Source: Ruminococcaceae bacterium UBA6353 (lineage in GTDB: Bacteria > Bacillota > Clostridia > Oscillospirales > Acutalibacteraceae). From it: a DNA stretch of 64,000 bases. The notes below the pieces were generated by a model. That model did no database searches and was not told where the DNA came from. It saw only the letters and a program-made list of their open reading frames with translations. The stretch lies in NCBI GenBank assembly GCA_002437905.1, contig DJRT01000002.1, positions 175,528 through 239,527 of the forward strand, in the 5' to 3' direction. The position numbers and the translations under genes are program-made. Numbering within the stretch: the first letter of the stretch is position 1; every line of letters starts with the position of its first letter. This document shows positions 25,782 through 33,502 of the stretch, piece after piece.

Positions 25782-26894
25782 TTACACCACGCGGTCCTTC
25801 GCCACATACACGGGGTAACTCTCAAAGCCCTGCAGCGTGCGTCCCTCGCGGAACAGAACATTCTTATCCGCCACGATATATTTCAGCGTGCAGCCCCGTT
25901 CCACCGTACCGTCCTGCATCACCACGCAGTTTTCCAGCTCGGCATCCCGGCAGATCGTCACGCCGCGGAAGATCACGCAGTTTTTCACCGTTCCGTCGAT
26001 GTGCGCACCGTCCGCCACCAGCGAATCGGTCACATCAGCGTGCAGACCATACTGTGTGGGTGCACAGTCGCGCAGCTTGGTATATACCGGGCGGTTCTTG
26101 GGAAAGAGCTGCTGGCGCACCGCCGGATCCAGCAGAGCCACATTCGCCTTGAAGTAGCTATCCATAGAATAGATCGGCATAACCAGCTCCGGCACATCGT
26201 AGCAGTGGATATGCAGATCCTGCAGACGGCTCTGCAGGATATCCCGCTCAAAGTGGTACTGGTTGCGGGCAACCGCCTCATCGACCGTGCGCACCAGCCA
26301 GTCCTTGCTCATGATGTAGATACCGATACCATAGCGTTGCTCGGTATCGGATACGCGGCCGATCAGCATATCCGTCACACGGCCGGCGGCATCGGTGCGC
26401 ACCTGCGGAATATCCGGCAGCGAGGGAACCTCACCGCTGCGGCAGGCCATGGTCACATCCGCACCGCTGTTCAGGTGCGCCTGTATCATCTTATCAAAAT
26501 CCAAGCTGCCGACCATATGGCAATCGGAGAGGATCACCAGCTCCTCCTTGGAATGGCTGAGGAAGGACTCCACATCCCGCAGGGAGCCGACACGCCCCTG
26601 ATATTTTGCGTCATCGCTGCTGCGCGGCGGCAGGAAGAACAGCCCCTCATTTTTACGGGAAAGATCCCACGCCTTACCGGAACCAATGTGATCCATCAGC
26701 GACTGGTAATAGCTCTTGGTGATCACGCCAACCTTGGATATGCCGGCATTGACCATATTGGAGAGCACAAAATCGATCAACCGGTAGCGGCCGCCGAAAG
26801 GTACCGAGCCCATGGAGCGGATTGCCGTGCACTCGCGCAGAGCATCGTCGTACATATTGGCAAAGATCAGACCCAACGCTGCATAGTTACGCAT
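25782..26894 (-). CDS. glgD: Glucose-1-phosphate adenylyltransferase-like subunit GlgD
   Basis: 370 residues, similar throughout to GlgC (GSVPFGGRYRLIDFVLSNMV, HIGSGKAWDL, C-terminal beta-helix) but lacking the nucleotide loop GGxGxRL. At the same place it reads LIFANMYDDALREC. This is the known non-catalytic Firmicutes paralogue that forms a heterotetramer with GlgC and raises its activity. Start overlaps the glgC stop by 8 bp. Confidence 0.95.
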   Translation of the reverse strand: MRNYAALGLIFANMYDDALRECTAIRSMGSVPFGGRYRLIDFVLSNMVNAGISKVGVITKSYYQSLMDHIGSGKAWDLSRKNEGLFFLPPRSSDDAKYQGRVGSLRDVESFLSHSKEELVILSDCHMVGSLDFDKMIQAHLNSGADVTMACRSGEVPSLPDIPQVRTDAAGRVTDMLIGRVSDTEQRYGIGIYIMSKDWLVRTVDEAVARNQYHFERDILQSRLQDLHIHCYDVPELVMPIYSMDSYFKANVALLDPAVRQQLFPKNRPVYTKLRDCAPTQYGLHADVTDSLVADGAHIDGTVKNCVIFRGVTICRDAELENCVVMQDGTVERGCTLKYIVADKNVLFREGRTLQGFESYPVYVAKDRVV

Positions 26895-28116
26895 GGCTGC
26901 TCACCTCCTCCGCCTGTACATCTTCTTCAACCATGGCCTTGGCCGGCACCTGTGCGCCGGCGCCGATGTGGATACCGGAGGCCACCACGGCCACCCCCCA
27001 CTTGCGCAGATCGGCACAGGTTTCGGGACTTTCCCCTACCTGGGCGTTTTCGCCAACCTCTACATTCTCCGCCAATATGGCATACTGCACCTTGGCGCCG
27101 CGCCGCACCACCGTGCCGGGCATCAGGATGGAGTTGACGATCTCCGCCCCCTCCTCGATCGTGACACCGGCGAAGATCACGGAGCATTCCACCTGCCCGC
27201 TGATATCGCACCCCTCTGTGATAAGGCTGTTCTGCACCGTGGCTGTCGGCGCCAAATACTGGGGCGGCATACCGGGATTGCGGGAATAGATCTTCCACTT
27301 GGGGTCAGACAGATCCAGCGGCACCTTCGGATTCAGCAGATCCAGGTTCGCCTCCCACAGACTCTCGATCGTACCGACATCCTTCCAGTAGCCGTCAAAG
27401 CGATACGCAAACATCGGCTCCCCAGCCTCCAGCATAGCCGGCAGCACATCCTTGCCGAAATCGTTATGTGACGCCGGATTCTGTTCATCCGCAATCAGAT
27501 ACTGCCGCAGCTTTTCCCAGGTAAAGATGTAGATACCCATGGAAGCCAGCGTGCTTTTCGGCACCTTGGGCTTTTCATCAAATTCATAAATGGAGTCGTC
27601 CGGGTTGGTATTCAGGATGCCGAAGCGGCTGGCCTCCTCCTTGGGCACATCCAGCACCGCAATGGTACAGGCTGCACCCTTGGCCTTGTGTGCCGCCAGC
27701 ATCTTGCTGTAATCCATCTTATAGATATGATCGCCGGAAAGCACCAGCACATATTCCGGGTCATACCGCTCGATGAAATTGATATTCTGGTAAATGGCAT
27801 TGGCCGTGCCCTTATACCAATCGGCGCCCTTATTGCGCTGGTACGGCGGCAGCACATGCACGCCCGCATCAATGCGGTCAAGGTCCCACGGCTGGCCGGA
27901 GCCGATATAGCCATTCAGCTCCAGCGGCTGGTACTGGGTAAGCACCCCCACCGTCTCAATGCCGGAATTGACACAGTTGGACAGAGGGAAATCAATGATC
28001 CGGTACTTGCCGCCATAGGGAACGGCCGGCTTGGCGATATGCCTGGTCAGCGCATACAGGCGGCTGCCCTGGCCGCCGGCCAACAGCATAGCCACACACT
28101 CTTGCTTACGAAACAT
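26887..28116 (-). CDS. glgC: Glucose-1-phosphate adenylyltransferase (catalytic subunit)
   Basis: 409 residues. The N-terminal MLAGGQGSRLYALT loop binds ATP, with KPAVPYGGKYRIIDFPLSNC following. VLVLSGDHIYKMDY (near 120) carries the catalytic Asp region. The C-terminal beta-helix mediates assembly. It makes ADP-glucose, the committed step of glycogen synthesis. Start overlaps the glgB stop by 11 bp and has GGAGGAGACCC upstream. Confidence 0.97.
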   Translation of the reverse strand: MFRKQECVAMLLAGGQGSRLYALTRHIAKPAVPYGGKYRIIDFPLSNCVNSGIETVGVLTQYQPLELNGYIGSGQPWDLDRIDAGVHVLPPYQRNKGADWYKGTANAIYQNINFIERYDPEYVLVLSGDHIYKMDYSKMLAAHKAKGAACTIAVLDVPKEEASRFGILNTNPDDSIYEFDEKPKVPKSTLASMGIYIFTWEKLRQYLIADEQNPASHNDFGKDVLPAMLEAGEPMFAYRFDGYWKDVGTIESLWEANLDLLNPKVPLDLSDPKWKIYSRNPGMPPQYLAPTATVQNSLITEGCDISGQVECSVIFAGVTIEEGAEIVNSILMPGTVVRRGAKVQYAILAENVEVGENAQVGESPETCADLRKWGVAVVASGIHIGAGAQVPAKAMVEEDVQAEEVSSHA

Positions 28117-30097
28117 GGACGGGTCTCCTCCTTGTTTTGGGTTCTTTTTTATTGGCTCCCGCGGCAGCCGTTTTGGCCGTTTCCGGCTCCTGTGGCTCCT
28201 GCGGCAGCGGCTTGCGCTTTTTGCAGTGCAGCAGCAGCACCGAAAGCGGCGGCAGCGTCAGTTCGGCAGACTGCTCCAGCCCGTGGAAAGGCTTCGCCTG
28301 CACCCGGATGTGCTCATTGCGCACATTGGTGCCGCCAAACTCGGCCAGATCGGAATTGAACAGTTCGGTCCATTCGCCGTACTGCGGCAGGCCGATGCGG
28401 TAGTTTTCCCGCAGAACCGGGGTGAAATTGCACACGGCAACCACCTCATTGCCATGCCGGTCGATGCGCCGGAAAGCGATCACGCTCTGCGCGTGGTCAT
28501 CATTGGCGATCCACTGGAAGCCCTCCCAGGAAAAATCATTTTCCCACAGGGCGGGGGTATGCAGATACAGCTCATTGAGCGTGCGCACATAGTGGCGGGT
28601 CATCCGGTGGCTCTCGTAATCCAGCAGCAGCCAATCCAGGCCGCTGGCAAAATCCCACTCCTTGAATTGGCCGAATTCGCTGCCCATGAACAGCAGCTTT
28701 TTCCCCGGATGGGTCATCATATAGCCGAGGAACACCCGCAGGCCGGCAAATTTTTCTTCATAGGTGCCCGGCATCTTATTGATCAGGGAGCCCTTGCCGT
28801 GCACCACCTCGTCATGCGAGATCGGCAGAATGAAATTCTCGGAAAATGCGTACATCATGGAAAAGGTCAGCAGATCCTGGTTGCCCTTACGGAACAGCGG
28901 ATCCATGGAGGTGTAGCGCAGCATATCGTTCATCCAGCCCATGTTCCACTTGTAATTAAAGCCCAGTCCGCCGTCTGAGGTCGGACGCGAAACCAGTGGC
29001 CACGCCGTCGACTCCTCGGCAATCATCATAACATATGGATCTGCGGCAAAGACCGTCTCATTAAGCTGGCGCAGGAACGCCACCGCCTCCAGGTTCTCCC
29101 GTCCGCCGTGGCAGTTCGGCAGCCATTCGCCGGCCTTACGGTTATAGTCCAGATACAGCATGGAGGCCACCGCATCCACCCGGATACCGTCGGCGTGGTA
29201 TTCCTCCAGCCAGAACAGCGCATTGGAGATCAGGAAGCTGCGCACCTGCGGCTTACTGTAATCGAACACACAGGTGCCCCATTCCCGATGCTCTCCCTTG
29301 CGCGGGTCGGCATACTCAAAGCACGGGCTGCCGTCAAAACGGTACAGGCCGCTGCTGTCCTTCGGAAAGTGCGCCGGTACCCAGTCGAGGATCACCCCGA
29401 TCTCCGCCTGATGGCAGGCGTCAATAAAGGCCATAAAATCCTGCGGCGTGCCGTACCGGGAGGTGGGCGCATAATACCCGGTAACCTGATATCCCCAGGA
29501 GCCATCATAGGGATATTCCATGATCGGCAGCAGCTCAATATGGGTATAGCCCATCTCCTTTACATAGGGGATCAGCTCCTCCGCCAGCTTTTGGTAGGAG
29601 AAGGTGTTGCCATCGGCATAGCGCCGCCAGGAGCCGGCGTGTACCTCATAGATATTGACGGGACAGTCATAGACAGAGGTCTTGGTCTTTCTCTGTCGCC
29701 AGGCAGCGTCCTGCCAGCGGTAGCCGCCGATCTCACACACCTTGGACGCCGTACCCGGGCGCGTCTCAATGTGCGTAGCAAATGGATCGGTCTTATCCAC
29801 GGCCTGTCCGTCTGCTCCTATAATATGATACTTGTAGGCCATATATGCCGTAATATTCTGCAGGGAGCATTCCCACACGCCGTCCCCGATCGGCTCCATC
29901 GGCTGTGCATCCACAGCCCAATCGTTGAATTCCCCGATCAGCGACACGGCACGGGCCGCCGGCGCCCACACCCGGAAGGTATAGCCGCCGTCCCCGGCGG
30001 AATGGCAGCCAAGCCAGCGGTAGCAATGGCTGTCTGTTCCTTCACGGAAGGCAGACATACACTCCCGCAGCGTATCCTCTGTTAACAGCATATCCAA
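28106..30097 (-). CDS. glgB: 1,4-alpha-glucan branching enzyme
   Basis: 663 residues. An N-terminal CBM48-like domain (TFRVWAPAARAVSLIGEFNDW) precedes a GH13 barrel with GIRVDAVASMLYLDY (nucleophile Asp), MIAEESTAWP (acid Glu) and SHDEVVHGKGSL, then a beta C-terminal domain. It transfers alpha-1,4 segments to make alpha-1,6 branches. The TTG at 30097 has AAGGAGG 9 nt upstream; an ATG two codons later (30091) is the alternative. The C-terminus ends in a short Lys/Arg-rich tail. First gene of the operon. Confidence 0.96.
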   Translation of the reverse strand: MDMLLTEDTLRECMSAFREGTDSHCYRWLGCHSAGDGGYTFRVWAPAARAVSLIGEFNDWAVDAQPMEPIGDGVWECSLQNITAYMAYKYHIIGADGQAVDKTDPFATHIETRPGTASKVCEIGGYRWQDAAWRQRKTKTSVYDCPVNIYEVHAGSWRRYADGNTFSYQKLAEELIPYVKEMGYTHIELLPIMEYPYDGSWGYQVTGYYAPTSRYGTPQDFMAFIDACHQAEIGVILDWVPAHFPKDSSGLYRFDGSPCFEYADPRKGEHREWGTCVFDYSKPQVRSFLISNALFWLEEYHADGIRVDAVASMLYLDYNRKAGEWLPNCHGGRENLEAVAFLRQLNETVFAADPYVMMIAEESTAWPLVSRPTSDGGLGFNYKWNMGWMNDMLRYTSMDPLFRKGNQDLLTFSMMYAFSENFILPISHDEVVHGKGSLINKMPGTYEEKFAGLRVFLGYMMTHPGKKLLFMGSEFGQFKEWDFASGLDWLLLDYESHRMTRHYVRTLNELYLHTPALWENDFSWEGFQWIANDDHAQSVIAFRRIDRHGNEVVAVCNFTPVLRENYRIGLPQYGEWTELFNSDLAEFGGTNVRNEHIRVQAKPFHGLEQSAELTLPPLSVLLLHCKKRKPLPQEPQEPETAKTAAAGANKKEPKTRRRPVHVS

Positions 30098-30138
30098 CTT
30101 TGCCGGCCTCCTTGCTATGATCCGTTTGCTCTGTCCCT

Positions 30139-30167
30139 ATTGTATCAATTATCCGCCAAAAAGGCAA
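30139..30167 (-). promoter_or_regulatory. Promoter of the glgBCDA operon
   Basis: Minus strand: -35 TTGCCT (30162-30167), 17 bp, -10 TACAAT (30139-30144), about 40 bp upstream of the glgB start. Confidence 0.75.
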
Positions 30168-30269
30168 GTGCTTTTGTATAGTTTATTACAAGAATTTTAC
30201 GCGAATATTGCAAGTTTTGTCATGTTTTATGAAAACCACGGTGTGTTTCCGCTCCAAGCGCCGGAAATC

Positions 30270-32831
30270 TCAGCCTTTGGCATCATACCAGGTGGCGCCG
30301 CAGTGCACATCCACCTCCAGCCGCACGCACAGGTGCACGGCATTCTCCATTTCCTCCTTGAGCAGCGCGCATACCGCCGCCTGTTCTGCGGCAGGCGCCT
30401 CCACCAGCAGCTCATCATGGATCTGCAGGATCAGCTGTGCCTGCAGCCCCTCTGCGCGCAGGCGCCGGTAAACGCGTACCATGGCCAGCTTGATGATATC
30501 CGCAGCCGTGCCCTGAATGGGCATATTCCGCGCCACCCGTTCGCCGAAGTGGCGGGTCATGGCATTGCCGGCCTTCAGCTCCGGCAGCGGCCGGCGGCGA
30601 TGCAGCAGCGTTTCCGCATAGCCCTTATCACCGGCACAACTGATCAGGCCGTCCATGTAGGCCGATACTGCGCCGAAATGCCGCAGATAGCGCGCAATAT
30701 ACTCCTTTGCCTCGCCATAGCTGATGCCGAGATCCTCCGACAGAGAATGGGCGCCGATACCATAAATGATGCCGAAATTGACCGCCTTGGCCCGCGAACG
30801 CATCAAGGAGGTGACCTCCTGCTCCGGCACGCCGAAAACCTGCGCCGCCGTTGAACGGTGGATATCCTCCCCGGTATTGAACGCCTCCAGCATGGTTGGC
30901 TCCTGTGCCATTGCCGCCAGCACCCGCAGCTCGATCTGCGAATAGTCCGCATCACACAGCACACAGCCCTCGCGCGCCACAAAGAACCGCCGCATCTGCC
31001 GCCCAAGCTCAGAGCGCACCGGAATGTTCTGCAAATTCGGCTCGGAAGAGGAGATACGGCCGGTGCGGGTCTCTGTCTGGTTGAAGACCGAGTGGATGCG
31101 CCCGTCCGGCGCCACCACCTTCAGCAGGCCGTCACAGTAGGTGCCGTTCAGCTTGGAAAGCATCCGGTATTCCAGCAGCATATCCACCACCGGGTGCACC
31201 GGCCGCAGCTTTTCCAGCACATCGGCATTGGTGGAATACCCGGATTTGGTCTTTTTCCCCGCCGGCAGGCCAAGATCCTCAAACAGCGCCTTGCCCAGCT
31301 GCTTCGGGGAATTGAGGTTAAACTCATACCCCACCTGCTGCCAGATCTCCTGCTGCAGGGCGGCAATGCGCGCCGTCAGTTCGCGGCCGAAGGCGGCGAT
31401 CCCCGCCCGATCTACCGCGCACCCGATATTTTCCATCGAAGCCAGCACCTCGGCCAGCGGCAGCTCCATATCGGTCAGCAGCGGCAGCATCTGTGCCTCC
31501 GCCAGCGCCGCCCGCATCGCCTCCGCCAGCGCGGCAAACCCCTGGATCGGCTCCTGCGCGGCGATATGCTGCTCCAGCAGCAGCCGCGGCAGCGAGTAGT
31601 CCGAAGAAAGCGGATCCAGCAGATACGCCGCCAATGCCGTGTCCATCGTATAGCCTGCCGGCTGCCGTCCCTGTGCCAGCAGCACCGCAAACAGCGGCTT
31701 GGCCTCATGGGTACGCTTTTCCACAGCCGGATCATCCAGCAGCGCATCCACCGCGGCAAATTCCGGCGCCAGCCGATCCACGCAGGCGCAGCGGCCGCCG
31801 GCCGCAATGCAGATCGTGCCGATCTCCTCATTTTGTATTGTGACAAGGATATCCGCTTTACACTCTTTACGCGCCAATGCCGCCAGCTCTGCGGCCGCGG
31901 CATTCCCCTCCACCGCCGGCAGGATCGCCGGCGCGGCGGCAGACACCGGTACGGCCTGCGGTTTAAGCTCCAGCTTTTCCATCCACTTGTACATCTCCAG
32001 GCTCTGCAGCAGCCGGGTCAGCTCCGGCCGATCCGGTTCGCGCAGGGCGTAATGCGCCAGGTCTGTGTCGATCGGCGCTGTGCGGCAGATCGTCCCCAGC
32101 ATCCGGCTCATATAGGCGCTATCCTTCCCGGCGGCCAGCTTGGTTCGCAGGCTCTCCCGGATATCCAGCGCCGGCAGCTCTTCATAAATTCTGTCCAGCG
32201 AGCCAAACCGCTGCATCAGCTCCAGCGCCGTTTTCTCCCCCACCCCCGGCACGCCGGGGATGTGGTCGCTGGTATCCCCCTGCAGAGCCTTCAGATCGAT
32301 CAGCTGTGCCGGCTCCAGGCCGTATTTTTCCCGCACCGTCTGCGGGGTATACTCCACCGTTTCCGGCCGCCCCATTTTCGAGGTAGCCAGCAGCACGGTC
32401 ACGCCGTCAGCCACCAGCTGCAGCGCATCGCGGTCGCCGGTGGCAAGGTAGCACGGCGCACCGGCCGCAGCGGCCGCCGCCGAAAGCGTGCCGAGAATAT
32501 CGTCCGCCTCGTAGCCGGCACATTCCACCAGCGTCAGCCCCATGGCGCGCAAAATGGCCTTGAGCGGCTCCAGCTGCTGGTGCAGCTCCTCCGGCATCCC
32601 TTTCCGGCCTGCCTTATACTCCGCATAGGCCTCGTGCCGGAAGGTCGGCGCATGCACATCAAAGGCCACGGCAATGCCCGCAGGGCTGGTCATTTCCCGC
32701 AGGCGCGCAAGAATATTCAAAAAACCGAGGATGGCGTTGGTATACCGTCCATCCCGCGTTGTGAGCGCCTTTACCCCATAAAAGGCGCGATTGATTATGC
32801 TGTTGCCGTCGATCACCAGCAGGGTTTCCAT
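30270..32831 (-). CDS. polA: DNA polymerase I
   Basis: 853 residues. The N-terminal 5'-3' exonuclease domain opens with LLVIDGNSIINRAFYG and holds GYEADDILGTL. The central 3'-5' exonuclease-like domain lacks the proofreading acidic motif (LVTIQNEEIG where DxE is expected), as in Bacillus-type Pol I. The polymerase domain has DYSQIELRVLAAMAQ (motif A, near 625), RSRAKAVNFGIIYG (motif B) and IHDELLVE (motif C). ATG 32831 is preferred over 32855 because it directly precedes the conserved start and has AAAGGAC upstream. Confidence 0.96.
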   Translation of the reverse strand: METLLVIDGNSIINRAFYGVKALTTRDGRYTNAILGFLNILARLREMTSPAGIAVAFDVHAPTFRHEAYAEYKAGRKGMPEELHQQLEPLKAILRAMGLTLVECAGYEADDILGTLSAAAAAAGAPCYLATGDRDALQLVADGVTVLLATSKMGRPETVEYTPQTVREKYGLEPAQLIDLKALQGDTSDHIPGVPGVGEKTALELMQRFGSLDRIYEELPALDIRESLRTKLAAGKDSAYMSRMLGTICRTAPIDTDLAHYALREPDRPELTRLLQSLEMYKWMEKLELKPQAVPVSAAAPAILPAVEGNAAAAELAALARKECKADILVTIQNEEIGTICIAAGGRCACVDRLAPEFAAVDALLDDPAVEKRTHEAKPLFAVLLAQGRQPAGYTMDTALAAYLLDPLSSDYSLPRLLLEQHIAAQEPIQGFAALAEAMRAALAEAQMLPLLTDMELPLAEVLASMENIGCAVDRAGIAAFGRELTARIAALQQEIWQQVGYEFNLNSPKQLGKALFEDLGLPAGKKTKSGYSTNADVLEKLRPVHPVVDMLLEYRMLSKLNGTYCDGLLKVVAPDGRIHSVFNQTETRTGRISSSEPNLQNIPVRSELGRQMRRFFVAREGCVLCDADYSQIELRVLAAMAQEPTMLEAFNTGEDIHRSTAAQVFGVPEQEVTSLMRSRAKAVNFGIIYGIGAHSLSEDLGISYGEAKEYIARYLRHFGAVSAYMDGLISCAGDKGYAETLLHRRRPLPELKAGNAMTRHFGERVARNMPIQGTAADIIKLAMVRVYRRLRAEGLQAQLILQIHDELLVEAPAAEQAAVCALLKEEMENAVHLCVRLEVDVHCGATWYDAKG

Positions 32832-32999
32832 ATCATCCGTCCTTTGCGTTTTCATTCTTTCCTATTGTACAGTATCCGGAGTAAAAAATCCAGTCCATTT
32901 TGTCGGTGGGACACTGAAAAATTTACCTTTCGCCGCGCGGCTCCGCTCCACGGTATAAAATCCGGCTATCCGGGGACAATGCAGATGAGGTGAAGCAAA

Positions 33000-33431
33000 A
33001 TGGAACAGGATGAATTGGAGCTGCTCAACAATATCTACCGCAATGCGGAAATGGGACGGGACGGCCTGTACTTTGTACTGCGGAAAACCGACGATACCAC
33101 CTTCCGCAAGCTGGTGGAGACCCAATTGATGGAATACCAGAATGTAATGGATGAGGCCGAGCAAAAGCTGCGGCAGGCCGGCAGCGCCCCACAGGGAAAC
33201 CCGGCCTGCGCGAAGATGATGGTGCGGCTGACTGCCAGCCGGAAGACCGCCAAGGACAATTCCCCCTCTGCCCTGGCCGATATGCTGATCCAGGGCAGCA
33301 GCATGGGCGTGACCAAGATCATGAAGCAGATCAGCCGCTACCGGAACCGCTGCGAGGAGGACCTGGAGCTGGCAGCCCGTCTGCAGAAGACCGAGGAAAA
33401 CAACATCCACCAGATGAAGCAGTATCTCTGA
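33000..33431 (+). CDS. Small all-helical protein of unknown function (ferritin-like bundle)
   Basis: 143 residues, predicted entirely helical with heptad-like patterns (ELELLNNIYRNAEMGRDGL, KIMKQISRYRNRCEEDLELA). It resembles short four-helix-bundle proteins of the DUF2383/ferritin-like type common in Clostridia, but I see no complete metal-ligand set. ATG 33000 has GAGGTGAAG upstream. It stands alone between polA (divergent) and the dockerin gene (convergent). No function assigned. Confidence 0.7.
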   Translation: MEQDELELLNNIYRNAEMGRDGLYFVLRKTDDTTFRKLVETQLMEYQNVMDEAEQKLRQAGSAPQGNPACAKMMVRLTASRKTAKDNSPSALADMLIQGSSMGVTKIMKQISRYRNRCEEDLELAARLQKTEENNIHQMKQYL

Positions 33432-33445
33432 ACGGACAAACGAAC

Positions 33446-33491
33446 GCCGGAGCACACAGATCATTGGTCTGTGTGCCCCGGCACATTTTTT
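33446..33491 (+). terminator. Intrinsic terminator after the helical protein gene
   Basis: Inverted arms 33446-33460 and about 33468-33482 (one mismatch) around a 7-nt loop, followed by six T. Confidence 0.85.
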
Positions 33492-33502
33492 ATGGAAAGA
33501 AA

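Noticed and set aside
30858..32993. 711-codon open frame on the plus strand opposite polA
   Set aside because: It is His/Arg/Gln-rich, matches no family and exists only because of the biased codon use of polA on the other strand.
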